NCBI RefSeq assembly: GCF_011082085.1
Contig: NZ_CP041063.1
Coordinates: forward strand, 3,892,001-3,956,000
DNA: 64,000 nt
From: Bacillus sp. Cs-700
GTDB taxonomy: Bacteria > Bacillota > Bacilli > Bacillales > Guptibacillaceae
Direction: 5' to 3'
Positions within the stretch are counted from its first letter, which is position 1. Each line of letters starts with the position of its first letter. Shown piece by piece: positions 27,600 to 36,943 of the stretch. A program made the translations under genes and the position numbers. The notes beneath the pieces are model-generated. The model saw nothing but the letters and a program-made list of their open reading frames with translations, ran no database searches and was not told the DNA's origin.

Positions 27600-27707
27600 C
27601 ATAAGGATAAATCGATGTCTTTCCATTATTTATTTCTGAATTTTCTATTTACTATATGCTTTAAAGCAGTATATCATATAAGGAAACTATGGATAGGGGT
27701 GTTTTAG

Positions 27708-28169
27708 TTGGTTCAAAGCAAACAGCTAGTCAAGCTTTCGACAATAGGTAAGTGGGAAAGTGGTGTGAAAAGCACATTACGTGTGAAAGATTTTTCCCCA
27801 TTTATTATGGATGAACCCGAAGAATTAGGAGGTTACGATCACGGTCCAAGTCCGATGGAATTCGTGCTTGCGGCGCTTAGTGGTTGTACGTCGGTGATGA
27901 TTTCTATGATCGCTCAAGAAAAGAATTTTGCCTTCTCTGGGGTTGAATTTGAAAACGTGGGTGTTCTTGATTTACAAGGATTAATGGGAGTAGAAGGCGT
28001 TTCCCCCCATTTTCAAAAGGTTCGGTTTGATGTGACGTTGGATACCGATGAGAATCAAGAGCGGATCCAGGAATTAAAGGAGACAGTCGAGAAAAGATGT
28101 CCAGTATTTAACTTGTTAAAGGATGCTGGTGTTGAAGTGGTAGCAAACTGGATGGGAAAGGAAAAATGA
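27708..28169 (+). CDS. OsmC/Ohr-family protein
   Basis: TTG 27708 follows AGGGGTG. The 153-residue product has the OsmC fold signature: DHGPSPMEFVLAALSGCTSV with the first redox Cys, and VEKRCPVFNLLKDAGVEV with the second. OsmC-like enzymes reduce organic hydroperoxides through this cysteine pair. The gene appears monocistronic and is separated from the next by a perfect extragenic hairpin. Confidence 0.85.
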   Translation: MVQSKQLVKLSTIGKWESGVKSTLRVKDFSPFIMDEPEELGGYDHGPSPMEFVLAALSGCTSVMISMIAQEKNFAFSGVEFENVGVLDLQGLMGVEGVSPHFQKVRFDVTLDTDENQERIQELKETVEKRCPVFNLLKDAGVEVVANWMGKEK

Positions 28170-28177
28170 AGTGGAAA

Positions 28178-28203
28178 GGGGGTCAGGTACATACCTGACC
28201 CCC
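28178..28203. repeat. perfect extragenic hairpin, GGGGTCAGGTA type
   Basis: GGGGGTCAGGTA (28178-28189) and TACCTGACCCCC (28192-28203) are 12-bp perfect arms with a 2-nt spacer. A related, slightly imperfect copy is at 46828-46858. It is not followed by a T tract and looks like a REP-type dispersed element. Confidence 0.65.
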
Positions 28204-28237
28204 TGGACAAGTAAAAGTAAAAAGAGGAGTGTGCCCA

Positions 28238-28834
28238 ATGGACTTAACCCCTTCTGACCTAAAATCGAAAGATATCTACAAACTACTAACCGGTTCCGTT
28301 GTTCCACGGCCGATCGCCTGGGTATCAACCGTATCTGAAGAAGGCGTGCTTAACTTAGCACCATTCAGTTTCTTTACTGTTGCTTCCACGAAACCAGCGA
28401 TTCTCGCAATCTCCATCGGGCAAGGAGCAGGTGATCGACAGGGTGCGGAAAAGGATACGCTCGCAAATATCCGATCGCAAAAAGAATTTGTAATCAATGT
28501 GGTGTCGAGCTCGCTTGGAAACGAAATGCAAAAAAGTGCGGAAAGCGTTCCAGCTGAAGTAGATGAATTTCAATATGCTGGCTTAACACCGATCGATAGT
28601 ATGACTGTAAAGCCAAAGCGAGTGAAAGAGGCATCGATTCATATGGAATGCAAGCTCCATCAAATCATTCCGCTTGGTTCGAATGCCCTTGTTTTAGGGG
28701 AAATGACGCACTATCACATTCAGGATGATGTGTATCTAGGAAACTATAAAGTTGATCTCGAAAAGCTTTCTCCTCTTGGTAGGCTTGCTGGGAACTATAG
28801 TGAGAGTAAGGAGTTTTTTACGTTGCCAAGGTGA
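28238..28834 (+). CDS. flavin reductase-like FMN-binding protein
   Basis: The start ATG 28238 (MDLTPSDLKS) has GAGGAG at suitable spacing. A GTG at 28229 sits too close to it. The 198-residue protein shows GSVVPRPIAWVSTVSEEGVL and LAPFSFFTVASTKPAILAIS, the conserved core of the flavin reductase / DUF447-like family that binds FMN in a split barrel. Such proteins supply reduced flavin to oxygenases or act as flavoredoxins. No partner oxygenase is adjacent. Confidence 0.85.
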   Translation: MDLTPSDLKSKDIYKLLTGSVVPRPIAWVSTVSEEGVLNLAPFSFFTVASTKPAILAISIGQGAGDRQGAEKDTLANIRSQKEFVINVVSSSLGNEMQKSAESVPAEVDEFQYAGLTPIDSMTVKPKRVKEASIHMECKLHQIIPLGSNALVLGEMTHYHIQDDVYLGNYKVDLEKLSPLGRLAGNYSESKEFFTLPR

Positions 28835-28847
28835 GATGATTACCTAT

Positions 28848-28888
28848 CAAAAAGCAGCTTAGGATGGCGATGGGCCACTAAGCTGCTT
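28848..28888 (-). terminator. terminator for the gajA-gajB transcript
   Basis: CTAAGCTGCTT (28878-28888) and AAGCAGCTTAG (28852-28862) form an 11-bp stem. On the minus strand the stem is followed by TTTTTG, immediately after the gajB stop. Confidence 0.8.
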
Positions 28889-28894
28889 ATGCTG

Positions 28895-30703
28895 TTATTC
28901 TTTTAAAGAACTATTAAATTCATATAACTCTCTCCAAAAAACTGATGGTTGCTTCGGGTGAGTACGTTCACCAAACCTAGTATTGGAAGTTATACTTTTT
29001 GACATCAGTAAATAACAAACACGTTTTGCTCTAGATATACATACAAAAAATAAGCGGCGCTGCTCATTAAGTTTTTCAGCATCATTTACAGTCCTATAGT
29101 CAGGGAAATTACCTTCCTCCATTCCTAGCATAATAACTACTTCAAACTCAAGACCCTTGGAGCTATGACGAGTTGAGAGTGTTACCTGGTTTTGGGGGAC
29201 TCCAACTTCAGCAAATTTTTCGATGTCATTATTGAAAAACAATTTACTATTGGATAGGAAGTTTTGCACAATTTCAAATTCGTTCTTATAACGATCTGAG
29301 TGATTTATTAATTTTAGCAATTCTAAACTCGTGAAAATGGAATTAAGCCATTCATTTAAACTCCTATTGGTTTGAATTCTATATCTCAATAGATTAAATA
29401 ACAATTTCTTCTCAGCCATTTTAATTTCTTCTGTTAATGTAATACCTGAGCTTGTTAGAATTTTAAGCCAAAAATCAGCTAATTCTGTAAACGATAAAGC
29501 CGATTGATCCATTTTCCAGCGTGCGCAATCCCTCAACCACAAAAGTATTTTACTTTTCATAATATCATGTTTTGCAACACAAAAAGGAATATCCATGTTT
29601 TCCATTTTCCTACTTAAAGATTTGATATCTTCTCCAGATTTCATTAATACGCATATTTCTTGGAAGGGGATTCCACTCTCTATGCATTCAGGGATTATAT
29701 TATTAATAACATAATCAAACTGATCGCTTAAATTATTGTCACAACTAACAAAATGAAATTCTGCTCTCTCACCTAGTCTTGTACCTGCTCTATATTCCCG
29801 ATCATCTATATTTAGAGCAACACTAGAAGCATCTACGATATCTTGGTTACTACGATAATTCGTCTTTAACTGGATAGAAGAGAAGCCTCGATTTTCAAAT
29901 AACTCAAGTAGGTAATTTGGTATTGCACCCTGAAATGAATATATTGATTGATCTGGATCTCCCACAGCAAAGATCTTTATTTTAGTAGTTGAATAAAGAG
30001 TTAGAACCATTTCATGAAGTGGCTTACCTAAGTCTTGGTACTCATCGATTAATATCCATGGAAATTTAGATTCTAAGCACTTTCTAACATACTCATAATT
30101 TTTTATTAGATTTGTAGCACATTTAACAACTTCTATAAAATCAACCTTACCTAACTCTTTCAACCTTAGTTCGTATTCTCTGGCTACTTGAAGTGCAAGA
30201 TCATAAGATTGCATTTCAACTGAACTATTTACTCCAATAGATTGATTTCTTTCCTTATCCATATTAACCAAGTTTACTTGTTGAGGACTAATTCCAAGGT
30301 CATCTCTGACCTTGGAAAACAATGCTTGTTTTTCATTTGAAGAAATGATGTCTAAAGGTAGTGATATTCCTTCCTCATAAATCGATGAAAAAGGAATAAT
30401 GACCTCAGAGATACAAAACGAATGAACAGTATCAAGGATGACATTTTCTCTTTTCTGAAATCCATAATCTTTTAACCTAGTTTTAAACTCTTTTGCAGCC
30501 TCATTACTGTAAGTTATACAAGCTAAACCTCTTGGTGCTTTTATTTTCTCAGTTAACAATTGCATGATTTTTAAGGTGAGAACAGTTGTCTTACCACTTC
30601 CTGGCCCCGCTTTTACAACTGTACTTGTATTACTATTAAAAGCTGCAAATTGATCAGGATCGTTTTTTATTTGTTCTAATTTTTCGTTGAATATACTCAT
30701 CAT
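28895..30703 (-). CDS. gajB: Gabija GajB-type UvrD-like helicase
   Basis: This 602-residue superfamily 1 helicase has Walker A KAGPGSGKTT (residues 31-40), Walker B ILIDEYQDLGK near 218, VGDPDQSIYSFQGA, KTNYRSNQDIV, LSTRHSSKGLEFEVV and RRLFFVCISRAKRV. Its start overlaps the gajA stop by 4 bases (ATGA-type), so the two proteins are made together. In Gabija the helicase-like GajB senses DNA ends and activates the GajA nuclease. Related pairs are described as class 2 OLD systems. Confidence 0.85.
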   Translation of the reverse strand: MMSIFNEKLEQIKNDPDQFAAFNSNTSTVVKAGPGSGKTTVLTLKIMQLLTEKIKAPRGLACITYSNEAAKEFKTRLKDYGFQKRENVILDTVHSFCISEVIIPFSSIYEEGISLPLDIISSNEKQALFSKVRDDLGISPQQVNLVNMDKERNQSIGVNSSVEMQSYDLALQVAREYELRLKELGKVDFIEVVKCATNLIKNYEYVRKCLESKFPWILIDEYQDLGKPLHEMVLTLYSTTKIKIFAVGDPDQSIYSFQGAIPNYLLELFENRGFSSIQLKTNYRSNQDIVDASSVALNIDDREYRAGTRLGERAEFHFVSCDNNLSDQFDYVINNIIPECIESGIPFQEICVLMKSGEDIKSLSRKMENMDIPFCVAKHDIMKSKILLWLRDCARWKMDQSALSFTELADFWLKILTSSGITLTEEIKMAEKKLLFNLLRYRIQTNRSLNEWLNSIFTSLELLKLINHSDRYKNEFEIVQNFLSNSKLFFNNDIEKFAEVGVPQNQVTLSTRHSSKGLEFEVVIMLGMEEGNFPDYRTVNDAEKLNEQRRLFFVCISRAKRVCYLLMSKSITSNTRFGERTHPKQPSVFWRELYEFNSSLKE

Positions 30704-32688
30704 GTATTGTCCGCCTTTTCATAAATTGCTATTATTGCATCTTTAATATAATTTGGAATGTTTTCGATCTGACATTCAGCGGACAAACTTTGAGCAAAAC
30801 GACCTTTTCCAATTTTTGAATGATTGCTTTCAACCTTTTTCAAACAAGCTGCATAGTCGCTTTCTTTTAATGACTTTTGAAAATTGGATTGTTGTGCTAA
30901 GCCTCCGTGAGTTAATTCATTAAAAATACGACTAAAGACTAATTTGTCCTCTAGTTTCTCTGATGCATTCATCATGTCAATTTCTAACGTGTGAAGACCA
31001 ATAAAAAAGCCGTACTTTGCAAAAATCTCATCTTGTGATGAAAGCTCAACCTCTATCTCCTCTTTATTTACTTTATTTAACCCAAGTAATAAGTTGCCTA
31101 TTCTTTCATTTCCATCATACCCAATGATTTCATGATCCCTGTGCCACATTTCTCCAAAGACTTTATTGTTTTTATCATCTAAATAATAATAATCTCCATC
31201 TGTGATCACTACATATGGTATACCTAATGCGTCTAGAAATTTAACGTAAGGTTTAAAATTTGTAGAATTAATGTTACAACATATAATTCCTTTGTTATCC
31301 AATGGATATTCTAATAGTTCTGCAAAACTTGGAATTAAATATTCTTCAGCAATACCCTCAACAAGTATTATTCCTTTTCCGAAATATATTTCACCTTTTT
31401 TTACATCTATATATCGTTCTAGGTCGTTCTTATCTCTGTTGTTTAATTTAAGTGAAGCAGTAGTTTTTACTTTTGTTCCATTTTGTGAATTACGCAAATG
31501 AACAATAGAATTAATAGGCGATACTGATGTGATGTAAGGAGAATGAGTCGTCATTAAAACAGATGTGTTTTTCTTCATCACATCTTTATAGATTACTCGT
31601 TGTAATCCAGGGTGTAAGTGGGATTCAGGTTCTTCAATTGCTAATATTGTAAAACCTTCACTAGTAGAGAAAAAGTTGTCCATAAAATCGTAAAGACTTT
31701 GATGATCTACTTTTGATATCTCATCAGTTAAAATGTAGTTGTTATTTTCATTTCTAAAATAACAATATTTTAGAATCTCGCTTCCATCTTCGGAAAGAAG
31801 TTGTTCATATATATCACTTTTTAAGATAGAAGGTATTGTTTTGTCTTCTAAAGATAATAAAATTAATGAAATATAAAGAATATTATTAAGACCTAAACTA
31901 GTATCACTTGTAGGTCTTTTACCATCGCCAATCATCAATTTCAGAGTGTTTAAAATTTTATTAGGGTCGAAGTTCATAGTATCTAATGAGACAGTTGAAT
32001 CGACTTGGCTTCCAATTATCTTAGAGAACCTGTTATTAATATTGTTAGTTAGATCAATTAGTTCATCGGTAGATAAGACTTCATCGCTAGTTTTTTTTAA
32101 CTTATCAGCTATGTTTTGCAACTCCTCTTTTCTAATATCATATCCTTTTAATAGCTGATTTACGGGTGATTTCCTAGTGTTTTTCATCTCTGATTCTACA
32201 TCTCTTATAGCATTAATGACTCTTAAGTTTAAATATTTGCGATGATAATGGGAGAAAGGTGTTTCAGTTTTATCTCCTTGGTATATTCTAAACATATAAT
32301 TATATGATCCATCAGGATTTTTTGAAGAATAATATTGATATGTAAGTCGTAATGTAGGCGGAGAATCACTAATGGTAGCATCAGATAAGGTAGCCATTAA
32401 CATCCTGTTATGATCATATCCTCTAATTTCAATCGATATTTCTATTTCCTCTCCATTTTCTAATGGGTTATTAAGCCCATCATAAAAATCCGATTCTAGC
32501 AAATATCTATCATCATCGGATAATTTAGGGTCCAATATTAATTGTATGGCTCTAAGAAAATTTGTTTTTCCAACATTATTTTCTCCTATAATTACTTGTT
32601 TATGATCCAATTCAACATCTATATTTTTGAAGTTTCTAAAGTTTTTAATTTTAACTCTTGAAATATATGGTGCATGAGGTGCATTCAT
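30700..32688 (-). CDS. gajA: Gabija GajA / class 2 OLD-family ATPase-nuclease
   Basis: This 662-residue protein has an ABC-type ATPase N-terminus: Walker A GENNVGKTN at residues 35-43, signature SLGLNNILYISLILL, Walker B LAIEEPESHLHPGLQR near 352 and the H-loop MTTHSPYITS. A Toprim nuclease domain follows (LVEGIAEEYLIPSF near 445, VVITDGDYYYLDD near 493). It is longer than the 578-residue Bacillus cereus GajA, mainly because of an insertion in the ATPase half. AAGGGATGG precedes ATG 32688. With GajB it forms a nucleotide-sensing nicking complex that acts on phage DNA. Confidence 0.85.
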   Translation of the reverse strand: MNAPHAPYISRVKIKNFRNFKNIDVELDHKQVIIGENNVGKTNFLRAIQLILDPKLSDDDRYLLESDFYDGLNNPLENGEEIEISIEIRGYDHNRMLMATLSDATISDSPPTLRLTYQYYSSKNPDGSYNYMFRIYQGDKTETPFSHYHRKYLNLRVINAIRDVESEMKNTRKSPVNQLLKGYDIRKEELQNIADKLKKTSDEVLSTDELIDLTNNINNRFSKIIGSQVDSTVSLDTMNFDPNKILNTLKLMIGDGKRPTSDTSLGLNNILYISLILLSLEDKTIPSILKSDIYEQLLSEDGSEILKYCYFRNENNNYILTDEISKVDHQSLYDFMDNFFSTSEGFTILAIEEPESHLHPGLQRVIYKDVMKKNTSVLMTTHSPYITSVSPINSIVHLRNSQNGTKVKTTASLKLNNRDKNDLERYIDVKKGEIYFGKGIILVEGIAEEYLIPSFAELLEYPLDNKGIICCNINSTNFKPYVKFLDALGIPYVVITDGDYYYLDDKNNKVFGEMWHRDHEIIGYDGNERIGNLLLGLNKVNKEEIEVELSSQDEIFAKYGFFIGLHTLEIDMMNASEKLEDKLVFSRIFNELTHGGLAQQSNFQKSLKESDYAACLKKVESNHSKIGKGRFAQSLSAECQIENIPNYIKDAIIAIYEKADNT

Positions 32689-32876
32689 GAAAAACCATCC
32701 CTTTCTTCCTAATAATTACAGCTGTTAAATCTATTTCAAAGCTAACCATAAATGCTATGCTAGTCAAGAAATTTCGGAGTGGAGTTGGCATCATTAAATA
32801 TTTTGTTTGATAAGGTTTAACTAGAGAAGACATCTGAATAGATTCCTAGCCCCAGCAAATAAAAAAAGCACATAGA

Positions 32877-32928
32877 TTTCACAAAAATAGTCCTTTTCTC
32901 TTGTGAGAAAAGGACTATTTTTGTGAAA
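32877..32928. repeat. perfect 24-bp inverted repeat
   Basis: Two 24-base arms (32877-32900 and 32905-32928) are exact reverse complements around a TTGT loop. The element lies in the 467-bp gene-free stretch between gajA and the type VII island. Its T-rich right arm ends in TTTTTGTG, so it may act as a terminator in both directions. The rest of this gap (32689-32876 and 32929-33155) holds nothing else I can support. Confidence 0.8.
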
Positions 32929-33155
32929 TGAGTCGAAAGACATAGAAAAGAAGGGAAAGAGAGGGTATTCTAAGTTTAGAAATTAATGGAAGTTCATTGA
33001 CAGCAGTACTTAGAAAACCTACTTATCTCCTGAAATTATCAAAGCACAAGGAATAGTAGTATAGACAAATTACTAGTAAACGATAGTGAAGAGCGGCTAT
33101 CGTATCAATGGGGGTTATTCCGTTAAAGTAGCCTTGAAAGTGGGGAAGTCCAATT

Positions 33156-33851
33156 ATGAACAATGAATTGAAGACGAAGTTAAAAGAGTTAGGGATGAAA
33201 AAAAACCAACAGCTTTTTGGAGAGACGCCGTTCGCATCAGAGATTCATGAGTTTGCGAATTTGTTTTTGGAAGACGCGTCTATTTTCACCCATTTGCATG
33301 ATGCCTATAGACATCAACTCGATTCCTTGGAGGTAACGAGTCAGGGTGTTGATATTTTTTATCGTAAGGAACAAGAGCTTCATACGATTTCTTTTTTAGA
33401 TAAGAGGTTTTCGTTAGACGACGCTTCGTATGTTTCCTTTTTAACATATTCTATTGATCTCATGCGTGAGGTTTTGCCGCTAGGTACTGTGGTTGAATTG
33501 GATCCACGGTATTTTAACCCGGGTGAGTCTGCTTCCGAACCGATTAAAGTGGTGATTACTGGTCGGTTTATTTTTCCTGAAAATTATCGTTCCTATTTTC
33601 CTTACGCTGGTGTCGTGTATCCATTTGGCGAATTGAGCGAGAGGAACACGATCCATTTTACGTATCCATTGATTCAGAAGGTTGTCCATATGGGTTATCA
33701 AGATGAGATGGAAGAGTCATATGACTATCTCATGAAAGAAGAATTGATTCTGGAAAAAGGGATCACGTCGATTGAGTTTTCGGACGAGGACATGAGGAGA
33801 ATTCAGAATCTAAGTAGTCGAGGGCAGGTGAGCGATCATGCAACTGTATGA
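33156..33851 (+). CDS. DUF4176 protein of a type VII secretion toxin locus
   Basis: This 231-residue soluble protein has its C-terminal half matching DUF4176: PLGTVVELD, VVITGRFIFPEN and YPFGELSE. DUF4176 genes regularly precede LXG toxins and their small helical partners in Bacillus, Listeria and related genomes, and are thought to assist delivery. GGGGAAG precedes ATG 33156. The end overlaps the next gene by 14 bases, which marks the start of the toxin operon. Confidence 0.7.
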   Translation: MNNELKTKLKELGMKKNQQLFGETPFASEIHEFANLFLEDASIFTHLHDAYRHQLDSLEVTSQGVDIFYRKEQELHTISFLDKRFSLDDASYVSFLTYSIDLMREVLPLGTVVELDPRYFNPGESASEPIKVVITGRFIFPENYRSYFPYAGVVYPFGELSERNTIHFTYPLIQKVVHMGYQDEMEESYDYLMKEELILEKGITSIEFSDEDMRRIQNLSSRGQVSDHATV

Positions 33852-34062
33852 TTATGACTTTTGCCACAATCTGCTGTACGCAGGATGGGATGGTGGCATT
33901 ATTAATAATTTGAATGATGCCCGGCACGAGATTCTACAAAACTTTGATCAAATGGATTTTGAAAATGCTTCTGCCTACGAGGAGATGAGGGAGATCGTCG
34001 AAGGCATGGTCGCTGAAATTGATCAGCTTTTGTCTAAAATTCAATCCGTTCAATTTAAATAG
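33838..34062 (+). CDS. small helical type VII accessory protein (74 aa)
   Basis: The ATG at 33838 overlaps the DUF4176 gene by 14 bases. The acidic, helical product (MQLYDYDFCHNLLYAGWDGG, then EIVEGMVAEIDQLLSKIQSV) has a WxG-like turn (GWDGG near residue 16). Small helical partners encoded just before LXG toxins bind the LXG domain and target it to the secretion machine. The exact family was not identified. Confidence 0.6.
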   Translation: MQLYDYDFCHNLLYAGWDGGIINNLNDARHEILQNFDQMDFENASAYEEMREIVEGMVAEIDQLLSKIQSVQFK

Positions 34063-34077
34063 AAGGAGGTTACACTG

Positions 34078-34386
34078 TTGTCGAGTCAAAAGATTGAATT
34101 GAATCTATCTGAGCTGCGATCCGCATTGAATTCGTTGGATTCAAGCATCTCAGAATTTAAAAGTTACACAAAGAATTTCCATGACTCCACGAGAGACGAG
34201 TTAAAAAGCTTTAATTCCGATTTCATAGAAGAGGTCGATGCGTTACTAGATAACATGCATAATGATAGTCAAACGCAGTTGTTGAACAATCTGGATGCGA
34301 TTTATCAAGCAGGGGACATGCTGTTAGAAAAGATGAAGGAAACGGATGAAAAGATCGGCACGACCATCAGGAGCAACACGGAATGA
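34078..34386 (+). CDS. YwqI/YxiC-like (DUF5344-type) LXG partner protein
   Basis: TTG 34078 follows a strong AAGGAGG. The 102-residue protein is all helical (KIELNLSELRSALNSLDSSI, then LLNNLDAIYQAGDMLLEKMK), like the YwqI/YxiC family that precedes Bacillus LXG toxins. It presumably forms a long helical hairpin that pairs with the LXG domain for export. The stop overlaps the toxin start by 4 bases (ATGA). Confidence 0.6.
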   Translation: MSSQKIELNLSELRSALNSLDSSISEFKSYTKNFHDSTRDELKSFNSDFIEEVDALLDNMHNDSQTQLLNNLDAIYQAGDMLLEKMKETDEKIGTTIRSNTE

Positions 34387-36386
34387 AGCGGGATCTTAAG
34401 ATCAATTATGGTATACTGGATGGCATCATAGAACAGCTACATAAGTATAAACATGCCCTCGATACGATGGAGTCGTCCCTAGCTAAAATCAATGAATACG
34501 TGAAGCCGAACCAGGGGGAAAGCATTGATGCCTGGGTGTTCACGATCGAAGAATCAGAGGATTATATCCGTGCTTATCATGAACAAATCCAGGATCTTCT
34601 AACCTTATTTGAATCCTATGTGTCTGATACAAATGCCTACATCACTCCATTAGCAAGACAATCGATGATGCAGGTGGATCGAAATGATATTTGGATCAAT
34701 CTGCAACAAATTGAACGTGGCATATCAGGAAATGTTGGAAAAGCATCGCGCGTCGCAAGCCGGGTTCCCTACAACACCTTCTCGTTCTTTGATGATCCAA
34801 CCGATAGTGAAATCGAAAAAAGCCGAAGCAATGAAGCGAACCTGAATCAAATTCGTCGTGAAATTAATCGGTCAGAAAGCGTCCTCCAGCAAAAAATGGA
34901 TGACCTCTGGGGCATTTACAATACGAAGGTAAAGCCGTTTGAGAATACGGATGATGACTATTATGGGAAAGCTCAAAAACTGAAAATGTCCTACACGGGT
35001 CTGTTTGAAGGCGTTTGGGACGGTGTTGAAGACCTTTCCTCTGACATTTATGGCTTTGGAAAAGGACTCGTTCTCGGTTTATATGAAATCGGAAAAGGAC
35101 TGGTAACGGTAGCTGGTGACGCCGGGATCGTCTACACGTCCAATCAACTTCCAGATTCCATTGAACCCGACTTTTTAAAGGAAGCAGCGGATAAACGAGT
35201 CGAAGGCTATAGAGCCGCTGCCATGCAGGCGATCAAAGATCCAATGGGCGTGGCTGAAGCGATTACACAATCTTTCTCCGATACTTATGAAGACGAAGGA
35301 GTCGCCTATGTCGCAGGAAATGTCTCCACAGCCTTTATCCCGTATGTCGGCATGGCAGGTAAATCAGCCAGCCTCGCGAAAGTCGCTGGAAAGATCCCGA
35401 ACTCAAACTTAAGCAAGGTCGCTGGAAGCAGTAAAGTAGACGTCGCATCCATCGTGAAAAAGCATAACGCCTTTGAAGGAATAAAGCGCGGCATGGGTGA
35501 ATTTGTCCAAGACGTTAAAGGCGGCATGCAGATTGCGGGGAATCCGAATAGGGTGGCTGTTGGGGCGAATGGATCTGTACCGAGTAATGTCCTAAACTCT
35601 ACCGTTATACGAAGAGAAATGGATGATACGATTAGTAGGATTGTAGGGAGTAAAGATTCAGGTATAACATTCAAGAGTCCTGGAGAATATTTTGACCATA
35701 TCAATGACATTGGTAAACGAAATGACTTAACAAATGAAGAGAAGTTAGCGAAGATTCATGAAGCGTATGATAGATTAGAAGTAAAAGGCGATGTGACGGT
35801 CGTCTCTGATACGAAGTATTTGGAACCTGACGGATTTGGTAAGAATGGTCGAATGTTGATGGATTGGCCAGAGAACATGGGATTTGAAGAAGGATCAATT
35901 CAGACGATTACTAGAAATAACCCTTTACCCGAAAGATGGGATCGAATTGGTGGAAAAGGTGGAGTGAATTTTACTACTTTACCTGATATTGGTGGTCCAT
36001 TCACGTACAATCAACGTGCCATACCTTATTTAGAAAATCCTGAAGCAAGGCATGTAGGAAATTTTGATAATGAATCCTATTTTGATGCCATAGATGCAAT
36101 AAGAACTGATAATCTTGAAGATCTGAATCGTATTGTCGTAGCTAATGGGAAAAAGCCATTTTCAGAGGTTGATTTTGACTTGTTAACTTCAGTCTATAAA
36201 GAATACCAAGATGATCTAAAGGAAGTACTTGGGAAGGTTGACACCACTTATGGATTGAGAGGAACTGCTGCTCCATGGAGGAGTCGTTTTACAGGAGAGG
36301 AATTAATGGACGGTGGAGCCGAACAAATTGTAACACCACTGAGTGGTGAAATTCTAGAAAAAATCGGAGTTATACCTGAATACTAG
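34383..36386 (+). CDS. LXG polymorphic toxin with TNT-like NAD glycohydrolase domain
   Basis: This is a 667-residue toxin. Residues 1-190 are the helical LXG-type secretion domain (INYGILDGIIEQLHKYKHAL). Residues of about 220-360 are a linker with hydrophobic helices (FGKGLVLGLYEIGKGLVTVA). The last 170 residues resemble the TNT domain: DWPENMGFEEGS, LPERWDRIGGKGGVNF, FTYNQRAIPYLENPEARHVG, and APWRSRFTGEEL ending EKIGVIPEY. TNT toxins hydrolyse NAD+ and kill rival cells or the producer if no immunity protein is present. Immunity candidates follow directly. Confidence 0.8.
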   Translation: MKRDLKINYGILDGIIEQLHKYKHALDTMESSLAKINEYVKPNQGESIDAWVFTIEESEDYIRAYHEQIQDLLTLFESYVSDTNAYITPLARQSMMQVDRNDIWINLQQIERGISGNVGKASRVASRVPYNTFSFFDDPTDSEIEKSRSNEANLNQIRREINRSESVLQQKMDDLWGIYNTKVKPFENTDDDYYGKAQKLKMSYTGLFEGVWDGVEDLSSDIYGFGKGLVLGLYEIGKGLVTVAGDAGIVYTSNQLPDSIEPDFLKEAADKRVEGYRAAAMQAIKDPMGVAEAITQSFSDTYEDEGVAYVAGNVSTAFIPYVGMAGKSASLAKVAGKIPNSNLSKVAGSSKVDVASIVKKHNAFEGIKRGMGEFVQDVKGGMQIAGNPNRVAVGANGSVPSNVLNSTVIRREMDDTISRIVGSKDSGITFKSPGEYFDHINDIGKRNDLTNEEKLAKIHEAYDRLEVKGDVTVVSDTKYLEPDGFGKNGRMLMDWPENMGFEEGSIQTITRNNPLPERWDRIGGKGGVNFTTLPDIGGPFTYNQRAIPYLENPEARHVGNFDNESYFDAIDAIRTDNLEDLNRIVVANGKKPFSEVDFDLLTSVYKEYQDDLKEVLGKVDTTYGLRGTAAPWRSRFTGEELMDGGAEQIVTPLSGEILEKIGVIPEY

Positions 36387-36400
36387 GAGGAGTACAATTT

Positions 36401-36655
36401 ATGACGAAACAAGAATTCTTAAAAAGATATAATGATGAAAACCTAACTATTGGTGCAGAGTATATGATGGTACTTGATAGTATTACAGATGAACCACTTG
36501 TAGTGGGGTGTGCATACGATCAAGGAGTGTGGAAAATTTATCAAACAAAAGAGCGAGGAGGCCACTATGTAATTAAAGAAAAAGATACTGAAGATGAGGC
36601 ATTTAATTATTTTTATGAGCTAGTGTTAACTTTAAATGATTGGCGTAAAAATTAA
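36401..36655 (+). CDS. putative cognate immunity protein (Imm59-like)
   Basis: The gene starts 14 bases after the toxin stop, with an AGGAGG ribosome binding site. The 84-residue protein reads MTKQEFLKRYNDENLTIGAE, then QGVWKIYQTKERGGHYVIKE. The pattern recalls Imm59-type immunity proteins, but the family name is tentative. Two more copies of the same gene lie downstream (36755 and 38778), both damaged. Being first after the toxin, this intact copy is the best candidate to neutralise the TNT domain. Confidence 0.6.
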   Translation: MTKQEFLKRYNDENLTIGAEYMMVLDSITDEPLVVGCAYDQGVWKIYQTKERGGHYVIKEKDTEDEAFNYFYELVLTLNDWRKN

Positions 36656-36681
36656 AATCAATGCACAATGATAAGCAACTA

Positions 36682-36708
36682 TCGGTCGGCTAAATGCCGA
36701 CTTTTTTC
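36682..36708 (+). terminator. terminator after toxin-immunity pair
   Basis: GTCGGC (36685-36690) and GCCGAC (36696-36701) flank TAAAT, followed by TTTTTTC. The flanking AGCAACTAT string recurs at the terminator near 37694, so the two were probably duplicated together with an immunity gene. Confidence 0.8.
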
Positions 36709-36754
36709 TTTTTCGAACTAGCAGTTTAGCTGAAGAAGGGTGTATATGAGGAGT

Positions 36755-36943
36755 ATGACAAACAAGAATTTTAAAAAGATATAGGGAGGAAAAATTAACT
36801 ATTGGTGCGGAGTATATGATGATTCAGGAAAGCTTATCAAAATAGAGGGCGAGGTGGTCATTACGTCATTAAAGAAAAAGGTACTGAGGATGAGGGATTT
36901 GATTATTTTTATCAAGTAGTGTTAAGTCAACATAAAAGATATA
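36755..36943 (+). pseudogene. second, decayed copy of the Imm59-like gene
   Basis: ATG 36755 opens a copy of the immunity gene that goes out of frame within ten codons. Pieces equivalent to EEKLTIGAEYMM and RGGHYVIKEKGTEDEGFDYF are readable, but the central third of the gene is deleted. It is non-functional. Confidence 0.65.
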
